Shown in pieces: positions 25,193-34,477 of a DNA stretch of 64,000 nt. The position numbers and the translations under genes are program-made. The first letter of the stretch is position 1. Each line of letters begins with the position of its first letter. The notes under the pieces are model-generated. The model made no database searches. It was given only the letters and a program-made list of their open reading frames with translations, and was not told the origin of the DNA. The DNA comes from SCGC-AAA076-P13 sp964276235 (lineage in GTDB: Bacteria > Pseudomonadota > Gammaproteobacteria > Magnimaribacterales > D2472), in contig CAXYEK010000002.1 in the NCBI GenBank assembly GCA_964276235.1, positions 117,128 through 181,127 of the forward strand. The letters are read 5' to 3'.

Positions 25193-26878
25193 ATGTCCTA
25201 TGAGGTTTTAGCAAGAAAATATAGACCAACAAATTTTGAAGAAGTTGTTGGGCAGGACCATATTATTCAAGCTATTTCTAATAGCATTACCCAAGATAGA
25301 ATTCATCAAGCGTATATTTTTGCAGGTACCAGAGGCGTTGGTAAAACCACATTAGCTCGAATTCTTGCTAAGTGTCTTAACTGTCAATCTTTTGAAAATC
25401 CAACACCTGTTCCATGCAACACTTGCTCAAATTGTGAAGGAATCAAGGTTGGCAGAAATTTAGATTTTCTTGAAATAGATGCTGCTTCCAAAACAGGCAT
25501 AGATGATATGAGAGATTTATTAGAAACGGTTCCTCTTTCACCGTCACAAGGAAGATTTAAAGTTTATTTGATAGATGAAGTGCACATGCTCACAACTAAT
25601 AGTTTTAATGCTTTGCTAAAGACCTTAGAAGAGCCTCCACCTCATGTTATTTTTATATTTGCAACTACAAATCCAGAAAAAATTCCTAAAACTGTTCAGT
25701 CGCGTTGCTTACAGCTCAATTTGAAGACCGTAAGTGGAAGTGTTCTTTCAAATCATTTAAAGAAAACTATAGAAGCAGAAAAAATTAAATATGACGATGA
25801 AAGCCTTCATCTTATTGGAGATTCTGCTAATGGATCTGTCAGAGATGCACTTACTCTTTTAGATCAGGCTATAGCTCATGGAAACGGAGAACTTAATGAA
25901 AGTAATGTAAAGAAACTATTGGGAACAATTGATAATTCACTTCTCATTTCTTTACTAGCATCAATCATTGAGGGTGACGGAGAAATGTCCTTTAATCATT
26001 TGTACAAAATAGAAGAACTCTCACCTGAGTATGAAGCAATTCTTAAAAGTATTATTTCTATATTGCATGCGGTTTCTCTTGAGCAAGTTCTAAACAATTC
26101 AAATGAAGAGAGTATAAAGAATTTAGCAAATTCTATGGACAAAGAATTCTGTCAGCTACTTTATGAAATTGCAGTGACAGCGTATTCGAAATTTAGCGTC
26201 CATCCAAATGGAAAGGAAGCTCTTGAAATATGCCTTTTAAGGATGCTTGCATTTAACCCTCTTCACAAAATTGATGACAGTCAGTCCAAAGCTGAATCAG
26301 AAGAAAAAAAAAATTTAAAAACTAACAACACCATCCCAAAAACTATTGCAAAGTCAAAAGCTAACAATGAAGTTACTTCTACTGAACCAAAGCTTGAAGT
26401 TGAAGCTACTAAAAAGCCATTAGAAAATCCCATAAAAATAGTAAAAGAGAAAGATCTTGCAAAAGAAGAATCAGAAAAAATTAATCAAAACTATTCAATT
26501 AACTCTAGCGAAGAATGGATTAACTTTTTTAATTCTTTAGATATGTCTCCCTTTGCAAGAAATTACTTTGGTTATTTATCTTTCAAGGAATTAAATAACA
26601 ATACTTTGATACTTGTTAAAAATGATGATGAAAATAAAATTCCAGATAATGTATTTGAAGAGTTCAAAGTCCTATGCGCATTAAAATTAGGAGATGGAAT
26701 TTTAATTGAAATACAAGATGGGAGTGCAATGGATTCACCCATTAATAGACAAAATGAAATAGAATCAAATAAGCAACTATTAGCTGAAGAATCAGTTTCA
26801 TCCGACCCATCTATACAAAAATTTTTAAATAAATTCGGAAGCAATATCAAGGAAGGGTCAATAAAACCAATCAATTAA
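25193..26878 (+). CDS. dnaX: DNA polymerase III subunits gamma and tau
   Basis: This AAA+ clamp-loader ATPase opens and loads the sliding clamp; the tau form also ties polymerase cores and helicase together. Walker A GTRGVGKTT is near 45-53, the zinc module has cysteines in CLNCQ and CNTCSNC (64-80), Walker B is in YLIDEVHML near 126, and the sensor-1 TTNPEKIP and sensor-2 GSVRDAL motifs follow. Domain III ends near residue 365; a charged linker (370-430) leads to a tau-specific C-terminal domain. The 561-residue length is shorter than the 643 of E. coli. An A10 run at 26304-26313 lies exactly at the linker start and could give a gamma form by slippage. recR follows directly (TAAATG). Confidence 0.95.
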   Translation: MSYEVLARKYRPTNFEEVVGQDHIIQAISNSITQDRIHQAYIFAGTRGVGKTTLARILAKCLNCQSFENPTPVPCNTCSNCEGIKVGRNLDFLEIDAASKTGIDDMRDLLETVPLSPSQGRFKVYLIDEVHMLTTNSFNALLKTLEEPPPHVIFIFATTNPEKIPKTVQSRCLQLNLKTVSGSVLSNHLKKTIEAEKIKYDDESLHLIGDSANGSVRDALTLLDQAIAHGNGELNESNVKKLLGTIDNSLLISLLASIIEGDGEMSFNHLYKIEELSPEYEAILKSIISILHAVSLEQVLNNSNEESIKNLANSMDKEFCQLLYEIAVTAYSKFSVHPNGKEALEICLLRMLAFNPLHKIDDSQSKAESEEKKNLKTNNTIPKTIAKSKANNEVTSTEPKLEVEATKKPLENPIKIVKEKDLAKEESEKINQNYSINSSEEWINFFNSLDMSPFARNYFGYLSFKELNNNTLILVKNDDENKIPDNVFEEFKVLCALKLGDGILIEIQDGSAMDSPINRQNEIESNKQLLAEESVSSDPSIQKFLNKFGSNIKEGSIKPIN

Positions 26879-27475
26879 ATGAACCAAGATCTATTAAATG
26901 ACTTAATCAATGCTCTCACAATTCTGCCAGGGGTTGGAAAAAAATCTGCTCAAAGAATGGCTTTATACTTGTTAGATAAAAATAAGGATGGGGCAGCCAT
27001 TCTTGCCAAAACAATGAAAGAGGCTATAGAAAATATTAATAGATGTGAAAGATGCAGAATGCTTACTTCTAATCAATTTTGTAAAACGTGCTCAGATACT
27101 TCTAGAGATACTGAGAGCATATGCGTAGTCGAAAGTCCTTCAGATGTCTTGGCTATAGAGTCTACTGGAGGTTTTAGAGGTAAATATTTTGTATTACTGG
27201 GACGTTTATCACCTATTGAAGGAGTTAGCCCAGAAGATCTTGGGATAAATGACTTTTTAAATTTAATAAAAAGAGAAGAAATTAAAGAAGTAATATTAGC
27301 AACAAGTTCAACAGTAGAAGGTGATGCTACTGCAATGTTTATTAAAGACCACATAAATGACATCAAGGTATCAAGAATATCTTATGGTATTCCAATTGGT
27401 GGAGAGTTAGAGTATGTTGACGGAAATACTATTGCGCGAGCAATTCAAGGGAGAACAGAAATAAATGGCGATTAA
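26879..27475 (+). CDS. recR: Recombination mediator RecR
   Basis: RecR, with RecO and RecF, helps load RecA at single-strand gaps. The 198-residue protein has the helix-hairpin-helix LPGVGKKSAQRMALYLL at about 18-34, the zinc-finger cysteines CERCRMLTSNQFCKTC at 57-72, and the Toprim domain with VVESPSDVLAIESTG near 82-96 and the C-terminal GIPIGGELEYVDGNTIARA. The length matches the family. The usual ybaB gene between dnaX and recR is absent; recR starts at the base after the dnaX stop and overlaps dcd by 11 bases. Confidence 0.95.
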   Translation: MNQDLLNDLINALTILPGVGKKSAQRMALYLLDKNKDGAAILAKTMKEAIENINRCERCRMLTSNQFCKTCSDTSRDTESICVVESPSDVLAIESTGGFRGKYFVLLGRLSPIEGVSPEDLGINDFLNLIKREEIKEVILATSSTVEGDATAMFIKDHINDIKVSRISYGIPIGGELEYVDGNTIARAIQGRTEINGD

Positions 27476-28034
27476 ATCAGATAAGTGGATTACTGAAATG
27501 TCATCAAACAATAAAATGATTGAACCATTTTCAAGCAATCAAGTAAGGCTTGATGAGAATGGTGAAAAGCTAATTTCATATGGGGTATCTAGTTATGGTT
27601 ATGATGTTAGATGCTCAAATGAATTCAAAGTTTTTACGAATATTCATTCAGCTATAGTAGATCCAAAATCTTTTGATGAAAAAAGTTTTGTAGATATTCA
27701 ATCAGACGTCTGTGTAATACCTCCAAACTCATTCGCTCTTGCAAGGACCGTTGAATATTTCAGAATACCTAGAAATGTATTGACTATATGTCTTGGAAAA
27801 TCTACCTACGCTCGTTGCGGTATCATTGTGAATGTAACTCCCTTAGAACCAGAATGGGAAGGCCATGTGACTCTAGAATTTTCAAATACCACCAATTTAC
27901 CAGCAAAAATCTATGCAGGAGAGGGTGTTGCACAAATGTTATTCTTTGAATCAGATGAGGAATGTGAGATTAGCTATAAAGATAGAAATGGTAAGTATCA
28001 AGGTCAAACTGGAGTTACTTTACCCAAAACTTAA
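27465..28034 (+). CDS. dcd: dCTP deaminase
   Basis: Dcd converts dCTP to dUTP, the main route to thymidylate in enterobacteria. The 189-residue protein has the core SSYGYDVRCSNEF near residues 42-54, the nucleotide-binding LGKSTYARCGIIVNVTPLEPEWEGHV near 110-135 with the catalytic glutamate in the PLEPEWEG segment, and the C-terminal KYQGQTGVTLPK lid that closes over the substrate. The length is close to the E. coli trimeric enzyme (193). It starts inside the end of recR, and its last 15 bases overlap the converging DUF3108 gene. Confidence 0.93.
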   Translation: MAIKSDKWITEMSSNNKMIEPFSSNQVRLDENGEKLISYGVSSYGYDVRCSNEFKVFTNIHSAIVDPKSFDEKSFVDIQSDVCVIPPNSFALARTVEYFRIPRNVLTICLGKSTYARCGIIVNVTPLEPEWEGHVTLEFSNTTNLPAKIYAGEGVAQMLFFESDEECEISYKDRNGKYQGQTGVTLPKT

Positions 28035-28700
28035 TATTTCTATAAGTTCTAGTGTTTGAATTCTTTCAGGGCCTGTATCAATAATCTTAAGAAACATATA
28101 GTCAAGCTCTGGTGCAACGAAATAAAGGGTTTCTCTACCTTCTTCCTTTCTCAACCTCTTTAAAACTAAGCAATTATATTTCTTATCGTTATTAACACAC
28201 ACTTGTTCACTATCAATACTATAAAAATTTTCCTCTATCTCTCCATTTTTTATTTCTACCAACTGAATTGAAAACTCTTTCATTCCCCTTAGAAGATTTG
28301 ACCTGATTTGAATTTGAGCATTCAATGGATCAAATGCTTTAGTGTATAAATCTAAATCCTTACTCCATAGATGCCTTCCCAAAGAACTTAGCAATTTATT
28401 TTCATAGTCAAAACTTATTTGTTGATCTCTTTTAATAAATTTTGGCCTAATTTTTATTTCATAATTCTTAGTAGTAATATTTTCATTCTCCATAGAGAAT
28501 GTCGATATAAAACTCATCTTTGCGAGCATGTTTCTTGCATTAAAACTGAGAACATAATCTTGATTAATTTTTTCTAGCTTTCTAATGCCCTTAATTGATA
28601 TCTCTTCAGTATCATAAGAATATCTTGCTTTATATTCTTTAATCTCATTCGAGCTAATATTAATAGCTATTAGGGAAATAAAAAGTAATCTAAAAATCAT
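28020..28700 (-). CDS. DUF3108-like secreted protein
   Basis: A 226-residue protein with a signal-like N-terminus (MIFRLLFISLIAINISS) and a beta-rich exported domain. Features such as YKARYSYDTEEISIKGIR, SFISTFSMENENI and VLKRLRKEEGRETLYFVAPELDYMFLKI fit the DUF3108 family often found beside purN/purM in gammaproteobacteria; its function is unknown. I start it at the ATG at 28700, because the longer frame from 28760 would place 20 residues before the signal peptide. That ATG lies inside the end of purN. The end overlaps dcd by 15 bases. Confidence 0.75.
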   Translation of the reverse strand: MIFRLLFISLIAINISSNEIKEYKARYSYDTEEISIKGIRKLEKINQDYVLSFNARNMLAKMSFISTFSMENENITTKNYEIKIRPKFIKRDQQISFDYENKLLSSLGRHLWSKDLDLYTKAFDPLNAQIQIRSNLLRGMKEFSIQLVEIKNGEIEENFYSIDSEQVCVNNDKKYNCLVLKRLRKEEGRETLYFVAPELDYMFLKIIDTGPERIQTLELIEILSFG

Positions 28701-29338
28701 AATATCTATATATAAAACCTTTGGTATTTTCATTCTCTTTAAACTCAATCCCATTGTCATTGAGGATTATTTGATTATTACAAATAAGTTTTATCACCTC
28801 AGGATAAATTAAGTGTTCGATTCGATGTATTCTATTTATTATGTCATCAATATTATCATTATGATGAATCTTAATTTCGCCTTGTGCAATTAAAGGCCCC
28901 GAATCCAATTCTGGTGAAACAAAATGCACTGAAACACCATGAGAGTTATCCTTATTTGCAATTACTTTTTTATGAGTTTCCAGCCCAGGATATTTTGGTA
29001 ATAGAGACGGGTGAATGTTAATAATTTTCCCCATAAAGTAATCTGTTATCTTATGAGAAAGTATTCTCATAAAACCAGCTAAGACAATCAAGTCGGCATC
29101 GATTTCTGCTAAATGCTCATAAAGAGCATCCTCAAAATGCATCTCTGCTCTGATAGTCACTATGATTTATAATCTTTGTTTCTATGTTTGACGATGCAGC
29201 TCTCTCTAAGCCAAATGCATTAGGATTATTACTAATTACCGAGACAATCTTTCCATTGATATAGCCAGACCTACAACGATCAATAATTGCTTGCAGGTTT
29301 GTGCCGCTTCCTGAAATTAAAACAGCTATCTTTTTCAT
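28690..29338 (-). pseudogene. purN: Phosphoribosylglycinamide formyltransferase, frame-broken at a TTT-TGA junction
   Basis: PurN formylates glycinamide ribonucleotide in purine synthesis. The N-terminal part (29338 down to about 29134) carries AVLISGSGTNLQAIID at 4-19 and ends ...DYQSRDAF followed by TGA. The rest (to 28690) continues one base later in the +1 frame with EDALYEHLAEIDADLIVLAG, then GFMRILS, the catalytic INIHPSLLPKYPG, and HxxSVHFV with the conserved aspartate in ELDSGPLIAQ. Skipping one T of the TTTT run (AAAA on the + strand, 29134-29137) restores a normal ~215-residue PurN. The break may be a real mutation, a sequence error or a +1 recoding site. It follows purM by four bases. 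Confidence 0.85.
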
Positions 29339-29342
29339 TTAT

Positions 29343-30374
29343 TTATAAATAACTAACAGAGTTATTAGAGCCTTTTTTTTCAACCTTACCAATAACATAA
29401 CTTTTATAACCGTTATGCTTTATTTGATCCTGAACGTCAGAAGCAATCTCAGGACTTATTATTAAAACCATACCAATACCACAATTAAATATCCTAAACA
29501 TATCTTGATCTTCAAGCTTTCCATTATCTTTGAGCCAATCAAAAATTTCAGGCATATCCCAGGAATCCTTTACTATTTCAACAGATAGATGTTCAGGTAT
29601 AGATCTAGGTATATTTTCAGTCAATCCTCCCCCTGTAATATGAGCCATACCATTAATCTTGAAATGCTCAATAATATTCATTATTAATGAAGGATATAAA
29701 TGAGTTGGTTTGAGAGCTTTTTCAGATATTACTTCAAATTCTTTATCGCTAAGGTCTGCATCTTTAATTATTTTTCTTATTAAAGAATATCCATTAGAGT
29801 GGGGACCGCTAGACTCTATACCAATTAAAATATCATTCTCTTTTATAGAGTCATTCTTAATAATTTTATGCTCGTCAACACATCCAACTGAGAATCCTGC
29901 TAAATCAAAATTATTCCCAACATAGTGACCAGGCATCTCTGCTGTTTCTCCGCCTAGGAGAGCGCATCCGGAATCCTTACATGCATTTGCAATACTTTTA
30001 ATAACTGTTGATGCTTCTTCTACTTTTAACTTAGATGAAGCAAAATAATCTAAGAAAAATAGAGGTTTTGCTCCACAAACTATTAGATCATTTACACACA
30101 TAGCTACAAGATCTTGGCCAATACCTTCTAACCTTCCTGCTTCTTGTGCTAAAGCTACTTTTGTCCCAACTCCATCGGTACAAGCAACCAAAATAGGATT
30201 CTCATAATCTTTATCTAATCTAAACATCCCAGCAAAGCCACCTATATTGCCTAATACATTTGGTCCATGAGAAGAAGCTACATCCTTCTTAATCATATCG
30301 ACTAAGTCATTACCAGCATCAATATCTACACCAGCAGATTTGTAAGGATCATTGTCTATAATTTCTTTTGTCAT
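29343..30374 (-). CDS. purM: Phosphoribosylformylglycinamidine cyclo-ligase (AIR synthetase)
   Basis: PurM closes the imidazole ring with ATP to give aminoimidazole ribonucleotide in purine synthesis. The 343-residue protein begins with YKSAGVDIDAGNDLV and has GGFAGMFRLD near 42-51, the ATP-binding ACTDGVGTKVALAQEAGR near 64-81, DLVAMCVNDLIVCGAKP and ALLGGETAEMPGHY near 138-151, and the second domain with AHITGGGLTENIPR near 243. The length is that of the family. It forms the classical purM-purN operon, here with the order on the minus strand, and is divergent from the DUF2066 gene by only about 23 bases. Confidence 0.95.
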   Translation of the reverse strand: MTKEIIDNDPYKSAGVDIDAGNDLVDMIKKDVASSHGPNVLGNIGGFAGMFRLDKDYENPILVACTDGVGTKVALAQEAGRLEGIGQDLVAMCVNDLIVCGAKPLFFLDYFASSKLKVEEASTVIKSIANACKDSGCALLGGETAEMPGHYVGNNFDLAGFSVGCVDEHKIIKNDSIKENDILIGIESSGPHSNGYSLIRKIIKDADLSDKEFEVISEKALKPTHLYPSLIMNIIEHFKINGMAHITGGGLTENIPRSIPEHLSVEIVKDSWDMPEIFDWLKDNGKLEDQDMFRIFNCGIGMVLIISPEIASDVQDQIKHNGYKSYVIGKVEKKGSNNSVSYL

Positions 30375-30397
30375 TTAGAATACCTAATGTGAGACTA

Positions 30398-31423
30398 ATG
30401 AATAACATCTTAATTAAACATTTTATAGTAGGACTTATTATCTTTTCTAATTTCTCCTTTGGGAAGGAATTTAGTGAACTTTTTACTATTTATGAGCCTA
30501 TAGAGAATTCTACAAAAATAGATAAATCTATTAACTCTTCTTTTAATAATATGGTCTATAGGCTAAGCGGAACAAATTCACCATCAAATGTATGGAAAAT
30601 TATTAATTCAGGTGCCTCAAGAAAAGAATTCATAATTAGCTATGCTATTAAAAATATTGAAGATTTAAGTTATCTTCAGGTAAAGTTCGATCAAGATTTA
30701 TTAATAAGTAAATTCAATGATCTTGCTATTCCAATGATTGGCTACTCGAGACCAGTGATTTTCTTTTTAATAGAAATAGATTCAGGCACAGAGAATCCAT
30801 ACTATTTATCATCCAATCAATCTGAAAAATTTATTGATATAATTTTACAAAATGCATTAAATCAAGTCTCAAAAAGTAGAGGACTTTTTTTAGAATTACC
30901 AGTATTCGATTTGGTCGATAAAAAAAATATAGCAAATATAAGTATTCTTTCAGATACAGAGGGTTTGATAGCTTCTAAATACAAATATGATGTTTTAAAG
31001 AAAATAAAATTGATTAATAATGGTTTAAATGAATGGTCCTTTACTGGTGATATAAATCAGAATATTGCAGGCTCTAATTTTCAAATTGAGCTACAAAAAA
31101 AATTTATAGCCTACATTGAATCCCTTGCCGATCAAAGTTTGAGTGAATTAAAAATTGATACTTCTGAGGAAACATATCTTTACCTTTCTATACTTGGGGT
31201 TACATCTTATGATGACTATATTCGTTCAAGAGACGAATTAAATAGATTTATTGCTGTTTCAGATATAGAAATTATAAGTTTTAAAAACAAAATAATTACA
31301 TATAAGGTTAATGTTAAAGGAAGTGTTGAAGCCTTAAAGAATGAAGTAGAGGCTAATAATTTTTTAGACAATATGAGTAATAATAAAAATGAGAAAAATC
31401 TTAATTTGTTATATCAAAAATGA
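30398..31423 (+). CDS. DUF2066-domain secreted protein
   Basis: A 341-residue exported protein with an N-terminal signal (about residues 1-22, to NFSFG). The ordered blocks SFNNMVYRLSG near 50, a YAIKNIEDLSYLQVKFD segment near 85-101 and FLIEIDSG near 120 match DUF2066, a gammaproteobacterial family of unknown function usually placed between purM and the CDP-alcohol phosphatidyltransferase/hda genes, exactly as here. I use the ATG at 30398; the frame is open from 30368, but the earlier start would precede the signal peptide. The end overlaps the next gene as ATGA. Confidence 0.78.
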   Translation: MNNILIKHFIVGLIIFSNFSFGKEFSELFTIYEPIENSTKIDKSINSSFNNMVYRLSGTNSPSNVWKIINSGASRKEFIISYAIKNIEDLSYLQVKFDQDLLISKFNDLAIPMIGYSRPVIFFLIEIDSGTENPYYLSSNQSEKFIDIILQNALNQVSKSRGLFLELPVFDLVDKKNIANISILSDTEGLIASKYKYDVLKKIKLINNGLNEWSFTGDINQNIAGSNFQIELQKKFIAYIESLADQSLSELKIDTSEETYLYLSILGVTSYDDYIRSRDELNRFIAVSDIEIISFKNKIITYKVNVKGSVEALKNEVEANNFLDNMSNNKNEKNLNLLYQK

Positions 31424-31971
31424 GTAAATATTTTATTTTCATACCAAATCTTCTTTCAATTATTAGAATAGCTCTTGTGTATCCAATTCTGAATAATATT
31501 TTTATTGGTAATTTTATATACAGCCTAGGATTCTTTATAGTTGCCTCTTTAACTGATGCTCTTGATGGCTTTCTTGCAAGAAAAATGAATTGGCAAACAT
31601 ATTTAGGGACTCTTTTAGATCCTGTTGCAGATAAATTACTGCTATCAGGAACAATATTTATTCTTTGGCTAAATGAATATATACCTTTATATATCTTTGT
31701 TATTTTTATTGGTAGAGATGTATTAATTTTATTGGGTGCTGCAATTCACATGACTTTGATAGAGTCAGAAACTCCGCTACCAAATATTTTAGGAAAAATG
31801 ACAACTACGTTGCAAATAATCTACATCTTAGTAATTCTTTTATTTCAAATCTTAGAAATAAATACATCATTAATAATTTTAGATATATTTATACTAGCAG
31901 TTACAGTATTAAGCTTATTAGTTTATGCAAAAAGTTGGCTTACTAGTCTAAATAAATACCATAATGAATAG
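31420..31971 (+). CDS. CDP-alcohol phosphatidyltransferase family protein
   Basis: A 183-residue membrane enzyme that swaps CMP on a CDP-activated lipid for an alcohol, as in phosphatidylglycerophosphate or cardiolipin synthesis. The full family signature is present at about residues 46-73: D-A-L-D-G-F-L-A-R...G-T-L-L-D-P-V-A-D, with the four metal/catalytic aspartates. About five helices flank it. The alcohol acceptor is uncertain; PgsA is one possibility. It is coupled to the DUF2066 gene (ATGA) upstream and overlaps hda by 8 bases downstream. Confidence 0.88.
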   Translation: MSKYFIFIPNLLSIIRIALVYPILNNIFIGNFIYSLGFFIVASLTDALDGFLARKMNWQTYLGTLLDPVADKLLLSGTIFILWLNEYIPLYIFVIFIGRDVLILLGAAIHMTLIESETPLPNILGKMTTTLQIIYILVILLFQILEINTSLIILDIFILAVTVLSLLVYAKSWLTSLNKYHNE

Positions 31972-32650
31972 TCCAAAGCAATTAACCTTTCCTTGGAATA
32001 GGGTTAATAAATCTTCTTTTGAAGGTTTTTATATAGATCCTAAAAATGCCCAACTTTTATCGCTACTAATGGATACTTCTTCATCTAATGATCTATTTAT
32101 TCATGGCTTTAAGGATTCGGGCAAGACCTTTTTGCTTCAGTCTCTATGCAATCTTTACAACACAAACAATAAAACCTCTTTATATCTTCCTCTCAAGGAA
32201 GTAATGACATATGGAGTAGATATTTTAGATTCTTTAGAAAAGATGGATTTAGTTTGTATTGACAGTGTTGAAAGTATTATTTCAAACTCTGAATGGGAGA
32301 TAGCAATTTTCAATTTAATAAATAATTCTTTTCAATCTAATTGCAGACTTGTTTTTAGTTCATCGCTTGAAAAAGGCGGAGTAAATTTTAATCTTGCTGA
32401 TCTTGATTCAAGAATTAGAAAGCTAGACAGTTATGAGCTTTATGCTATCAGTGACGAACATATTCTCAAGGCGTTAAAACATATTGCACGACTTAGATCT
32501 ATCAACTTAGGCGATAAAGAAGCCCAATACCTTATTACTTATACAAAAAGAGACATATCAGAATTAGTTCAGGTCCTTGAGAGCTTAGACCAGCTCTCAA
32601 TGGAAATGAAACGAAAAATTACGATACCTTTAATTAAAAAATTACTTTAA
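31964..32650 (+). CDS. hda: DnaA regulatory inactivator Hda
   Basis: Hda, bound to the sliding clamp, stimulates ATP hydrolysis by DnaA and so prevents re-initiation. The 228-residue protein begins with QLTFPW at about 5-10, the expected clamp-binding motif (QL[ST]LPL in relatives). The AAA+ core has a degenerate Walker A, HGFKDSGKTFLLQS, near 45-58, the Walker B-like LVCIDSVESI near 96, and a C-terminal lid helix region. The short length, no DNA-binding domain and location after the phosphatidyltransferase all favour Hda over DnaA. Its last 9 bases overlap sppA. Confidence 0.9.
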   Translation: MNSPKQLTFPWNRVNKSSFEGFYIDPKNAQLLSLLMDTSSSNDLFIHGFKDSGKTFLLQSLCNLYNTNNKTSLYLPLKEVMTYGVDILDSLEKMDLVCIDSVESIISNSEWEIAIFNLINNSFQSNCRLVFSSSLEKGGVNFNLADLDSRIRKLDSYELYAISDEHILKALKHIARLRSINLGDKEAQYLITYTKRDISELVQVLESLDQLSMEMKRKITIPLIKKLL

Positions 32651-34477
32651 ATCGCAATCAAAACAATAAGCTAAAATATTCTCCTTGCTAGGATCAATAA
32701 TTTTTAGGTGCTTAGATAAAGTGGAATTAATGAGTTTTAATCTTGGATCTACATCTAACTTGATATTTATATTTTCTAATAATTCATTAACAAATACATC
32801 GAAAGGGTCTATAGCTTTTTTATAGGTTTTAACCTTATAGTTATCCAGATTAGCCATATCAGCCGCTGAACCAATGGCATCATCAAGATCTCCTATTGCA
32901 TCAACCAAGCCAAGTTCAAGTGCTTTGTAGCCTGCCCATATTCTTCCACCAGCTATAGGTAAAACCTCTTTAAAGGCCATACCTCTATTATTAGCTACTT
33001 TAGTCACAAATTTTTCATATGTGTTGTCAATGCTAGCCTGTATCATATCTCTAATATAATCTGGCATAGCTTCTCTTGGATCCCATTCAGCAGCTTTTGT
33101 TGAGCTTACACCATCAACTTTTACTCCCGCCCAGTCGTATAGACCATCCATGGTTGGAACAATCCCATAAACACCTATTGAACCTGTAAGAGTATCTTCT
33201 TCAGCCCAAATCTTATCTGAGTTTGTTGTAACCCATACACCACCTGATGCTGCAATATCTCCCATTGAAGATACGATAGGTCTTCCTGTATCTTTAAATT
33301 CATTTAAAGCATTGGTAATTAATTCACTAGCCCACACGTCGCCACCAGGACTGTTTACTCTTAAAACCATTGCTTTAACAGTTTTATCTTGAGTAGCAGA
33401 CTGAATATTTTCTACGATAGTGTCTGAGCCAGCAATTCCATATGCAGCTTCTCCAGTCATTATTGCGCCTTCAATATTAATTAGTGCAATATTATTTTTT
33501 GAAGTAATCACATCTTCTTCTATAGAATCAAGATAATCATAGATAGAAACACTATCTGGAAAAGAGTACTTATCATTCTCTTTATTTGGATATTGCTCAA
33601 ACATCCAAGCTTTTATTTCTTCTCTTGTTACAATTTGATCTACTAAACCAACTTCCAATGCAACTTGAGCAGGCTCAGGATTGGTTACCATCATTTCATA
33701 TGCAGTATCGCCATAAGTCTGTATTGTTCCATATGGGAGATCCCTTGCACTTTCCATCATCCCGGTCATTTTTTCCCACATAGGATTTGCAAACTCATTC
33801 CATGCAAGTTTGTCATTTTCTGACATAGAATCTCTTGTGTAAGGCTCTGGACCAGATTTAAAGTCACCAGCAGTAAAGATATTGTAATTAAATTTAATAT
33901 TCTTATAGAAATCTACGTAATATTCTCTTTTTCTAGAAAATCCAAAAGCACTAACCCCACCATATTCGTTAATTAGTACTTCATTTGCTTGAGAGCTGAT
34001 TAGATATGTTGAATTATTATATTCTTCAGCATAAGCAATAACTCTTTTGCCACTTTCTTTAACATTTTTAACAGCTTCTGCTATTTTAAATGCAGTTGCA
34101 TAGTACATGCCTAATTCGGAAACATTTACATAAACTGCACTTAGATTTTCATCATTAGCTGCCTTATTAAGAACATCTAAGAGATCTTGTAATTCATGTT
34201 GTTTTGTTTGAGAGCCTCCACCAATCACTATCTCTTGAAGAGAAAATGAGTTGCCTCCAGTTACAGCTGAATCTACAACTACACCTATGGGCTTAAACCA
34301 TAGAATTTTATCTTTTGTATCAATTTCATCAGAGCCGCCGAACATTGATCCAATGCCGCCTAAAAGTGAAAAGGTAATAACAACCAGCACTAATGCTGTA
34401 GCTCCATTAACTATAATCTTTCTTGTTGAAGTCAAAAAGCTATCTGCCTTTCCCCATATTGATTTTTTTTCAGTCAT
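32642..34477 (-). CDS. sppA: Signal peptide peptidase SppA, 67-kDa type
   Basis: SppA is a membrane-bound serine protease that degrades cleaved signal peptides. The 611-residue protein has an N-terminal anchor near 20-45 and two tandem ClpP-like domains. The catalytic lysine lies in the first domain at about 207, in AGDFKSGPEPYTRD. The nucleophilic serine lies in the second at about 410, in MGDIAASGG, preceded by NSPGGDVWASE. This Lys-Ser split and the ~611-residue length match E. coli SppA (618; K209, S409). Its end overlaps the hda end by 9 bases. Confidence 0.93.
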   Translation of the reverse strand: MTEKKSIWGKADSFLTSTRKIIVNGATALVLVVITFSLLGGIGSMFGGSDEIDTKDKILWFKPIGVVVDSAVTGGNSFSLQEIVIGGGSQTKQHELQDLLDVLNKAANDENLSAVYVNVSELGMYYATAFKIAEAVKNVKESGKRVIAYAEEYNNSTYLISSQANEVLINEYGGVSAFGFSRKREYYVDFYKNIKFNYNIFTAGDFKSGPEPYTRDSMSENDKLAWNEFANPMWEKMTGMMESARDLPYGTIQTYGDTAYEMMVTNPEPAQVALEVGLVDQIVTREEIKAWMFEQYPNKENDKYSFPDSVSIYDYLDSIEEDVITSKNNIALINIEGAIMTGEAAYGIAGSDTIVENIQSATQDKTVKAMVLRVNSPGGDVWASELITNALNEFKDTGRPIVSSMGDIAASGGVWVTTNSDKIWAEEDTLTGSIGVYGIVPTMDGLYDWAGVKVDGVSSTKAAEWDPREAMPDYIRDMIQASIDNTYEKFVTKVANNRGMAFKEVLPIAGGRIWAGYKALELGLVDAIGDLDDAIGSAADMANLDNYKVKTYKKAIDPFDVFVNELLENINIKLDVDPRLKLINSTLSKHLKIIDPSKENILAYCFDCDLK

